NCBI RefSeq assembly: GCF_011516885.1 | Contig: NZ_WOTD01000001.1 | Location: 310,001-374,000 of the forward strand | Origin: Acetobacter lambici | GTDB lineage: Bacteria > Pseudomonadota > Alphaproteobacteria > Acetobacterales > Acetobacteraceae | Length of the DNA stretch: 64,000 nt | Reading direction: 5' to 3' | Shown here: one piece after another, positions 62,257-64,000 of the stretch | How the letters are laid out: each line of letters starts with the position of its first letter | How positions within the stretch are numbered: the stretch's first letter is position 1 | Program-made: the position numbers and the translations under genes | Notes under the pieces: generated by a model | What the model was told of the DNA's origin: nothing | Database searches by the model: none | What the model saw: only the letters and a program-made list of their open reading frames with translations

Positions 62257-64000
62257 TTGACTTCCAACGGTCAAGACACCTCACCCCCCGCAAGAACAAA
62301 AATTCCCCGTGCGCTGGCCATTGGGGCCTGTGTTCTGGTGGCCTCGCCATTTGTGGGAGTAGCCGCGCTACTGGGCTGCATGGCGTTTGGCCCGCTCGAT
62401 ATTACTCCTATCGTGCGACCTTTTCTGCCTATTACAATTATTAAGGGCGACCACGCACAGCCACCTGCGGTCAGTCTGCGCCTTGGCCATGCTGAACTCC
62501 GCTGGAATGGTCTGCGTGAGGGCATGGGTGTACCCATTGCCGTTGTTTTGCAGGATCTGAGCTTTATTGCTCCGGGCAATACCCACCCGAACACTGTGCG
62601 CGAAGCAGACGTAACGCTGGACCCGCTGGCCCTGCTGCGTGGCAGCATACGGCTGCGCACCATCAACATTAAAGGGGTGCGCCTTGCCCTGCGCCGCGCC
62701 CATAATGGCAGCGTGGAGTTTGATCTGGACCTGCCGCCCGCCCCCCAGACCCAGCAGAGCAACACGCTGGAAACCTACGGGCTGGAACACGCCCGCATAG
62801 AAGACGCCGCCATAAGCATGGATGACCGCCTGACCGGCACCCACTGGCTGGCATCCAACATTGGGGTGGACCTGCGCCTGCGCACAATCGGGCGGGCCAT
62901 GGGCGTGACTGGCTCTGTCCAGTTGAGCATAGCCCCACAGAACAACCCCGGCACCAAGCTTGTACTGAATGCCCATGGCGCGCCAGCCGATAATGGCAAG
63001 CAGATTGTGTGGCACCTGAACACCAACACGCTCAACCCAGCCACATTTGCCCCCCTGCGCCCCGAACTGGCCAAAATAGACCTCCCCCTGAGCATTACGG
63101 CGCAGACGTATTTTACAGCCGCTGCCAAAACGCCATGGATGCTGCCCAACGCACTGGAACTGACAACCTCCCTTGGTGCGGGACATGTGGATGCAGGCGG
63201 CACACGCTATGAGGTGGACCACGGTACGGCCAATGCGGTTGTGTTGCTAAACCAGACACAACCGCAGTCCATTCCAGCCCAGATTACCATTCCCTTTGTG
63301 CATCTGCTGCTGCGCAACCCCGGCATGCCCGATGACGCAACGCGCGCACTGAGCGTGAACCTGAGCGGTTTCCTCAACGCCTCCGACCTTGTGCAGCCCA
63401 AAAACGTGGAAGCCCGGCTGACCACCACCATTCCTCAGGTCTCGTTTGAGGACCTGACCTATTACTGGCCCACCCTTGCCGCCAAGGGAGGCAAAAAATG
63501 GGTCACGGAGAATATAACAACCGGCACGGCCACCAACCTTGTCACCACCGCTGATCTGGGGAGCACCCAAGGCTGGAACGGCATAAAGCTGACCAACATA
63601 CAGGGCGGGATTGACGCCACGGGCCTGACCATTCACTGGCTGCGCCCCATTACCCCCCTACAGGGGCTGGACGCCCGGCTGGATATTGTAAACCCGGACA
63701 AGCTGAGCATCCATTTTGACCACGGCTACCAACTGGTGGACCGGACAGGCAAAAACGTGGGCCAGACCGGCACCGGCCGGATTGAGGCAGGCCCCGGCAG
63801 CATGGACATTGTGGGCCTGACCAAAAAAGACCAGACCGGCATTATAGAGACAGACCTGCATGGTCCTTTACAGGATGTGATTGCCCTGCTGGCCGAGCCA
63901 CGCCTGCACCTGCTCTCCCGCCACCCACTCAGCCTGACCCGTCCGCGCGGTACGGCCAGCCTGCATCTGGGCCTGAGCCTGCCGCTAATCAGCCGCGTAA
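62257..64000 (+). CDS. AsmA/YhdP-like envelope protein, 3'-truncated
   Basis: An open frame of at least 581 codons running off the right edge. The frame opens after a TAA at 62242-62244; the first usable start is TTG at 62257, with AAAGG about nine bases ahead. Residues 1-19 are cytoplasmic and basic. One membrane helix follows (about 20-42, ALAIGACVLVASPFVGVAALLGCMAF), then a long beta-rich periplasmic region with repeated IKGVRLALRRAHNGSVEFDLDLP-type and INVKG-like segments. This is the layout of DUF3971/AsmA-like proteins, such as YhdP, thought to bridge the periplasm for lipid transport. Family call moderate, function inferred. Confidence 0.72.
   Translation, partial: MTSNGQDTSPPARTKIPRALAIGACVLVASPFVGVAALLGCMAFGPLDITPIVRPFLPITIIKGDHAQPPAVSLRLGHAELRWNGLREGMGVPIAVVLQDLSFIAPGNTHPNTVREADVTLDPLALLRGSIRLRTINIKGVRLALRRAHNGSVEFDLDLPPAPQTQQSNTLETYGLEHARIEDAAISMDDRLTGTHWLASNIGVDLRLRTIGRAMGVTGSVQLSIAPQNNPGTKLVLNAHGAPADNGKQIVWHLNTNTLNPATFAPLRPELAKIDLPLSITAQTYFTAAAKTPWMLPNALELTTSLGAGHVDAGGTRYEVDHGTANAVVLLNQTQPQSIPAQITIPFVHLLLRNPGMPDDATRALSVNLSGFLNASDLVQPKNVEARLTTTIPQVSFEDLTYYWPTLAAKGGKKWVTENITTGTATNLVTTADLGSTQGWNGIKLTNIQGGIDATGLTIHWLRPITPLQGLDARLDIVNPDKLSIHFDHGYQLVDRTGKNVGQTGTGRIEAGPGSMDIVGLTKKDQTGIIETDLHGPLQDVIALLAEPRLHLLSRHPLSLTRPRGTASLHLGLSLPLISRV

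Noticed and set aside
62368-63222. 284-codon minus-strand frame near the right edge
   Set aside because: The opposite strand holds a continuous frame with a membrane helix and AsmA-like periplasmic sequence; the minus frame looks like its shadow.

Overview
The window looks like a chromosomal segment of an alphaproteobacterium, most probably an acetic acid bacterium (Acetobacteraceae, Acetobacter-like). The pointers are a ribonuclease HII gene overlapping a CcrM-type GANTC methyltransferase gene, a secY-adk-rpsM junction with no rpmJ, a zinc-free type S14, the alphaproteobacterial version of the RpoB rifampicin region, and many four-base start/stop overlaps. The genus is an inference from overall resemblance. 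No tRNA, rRNA, CRISPR array, prophage or insertion sequence was seen.

Layout. 1-2.6 kb: the 3' part of a large membrane protein with a glutamine-amidotransferase-like domain, then a small exported ankyrin-type protein, both on the plus strand. 2.7-4.8 kb (minus): ccrM, rnhB and a CsbD-like stress protein; four GANTC sites lie just upstream of rnhB-ccrM. 4.9-15.8 kb (plus): a DHA2-type MFS exporter and a complete MdtABC/MuxABC-type tripartite RND pump (adaptor, two RND subunits, outer-membrane lipoprotein) closed by a strong terminator. 15.8-19.0 kb (minus): two tiny membrane stress proteins and a three-gene ABC importer of the nitrate/sulfonate/taurine family with no metabolic partner.

19.2-46.9 kb (minus): one unbroken run of translation and transcription genes. 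In transcription order these are rplK-rplA-rplJ-rplL-rpoB-rpoC, rpsL-rpsG-tuf, the S10 and spc clusters (rpsJ to secY), adk, rpsM-rpsK-rpoA-rplQ. Two expected members are absent: fusA between rpsG and tuf, and secE-nusG before rplK. Intergenic hairpins precede rpoB and rpsJ, and a 284-base untranslated leader precedes rplJ.

47.0-56.6 kb (minus): directly where secE-nusG would be expected stands a second tripartite RND pump (RND, adaptor, outer-membrane lipoprotein, each overlapping the next by 4 bases). It is preceded by its probable two-component regulator and by rmuC. 56.8-58.5 kb (plus): a metabolite:H+ symporter and a small glycine-rich exported protein. 58.6-62.2 kb (minus): bcp and glnE. 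62.3-64.0 kb (plus): the start of an AsmA/YhdP-like envelope protein running off the window.

Most of the window is ordinary core genome plus two efflux operons; I found no clear sign of an undescribed defence or biosynthetic system. The best leads are regulatory or architectural: the GANTC cluster at the methyltransferase operon, the operon break at rplK, the missing fusA, the 17-bp perfect inverted repeat before rpoB, and paired low-complexity insertions in two partners of the first RND pump.
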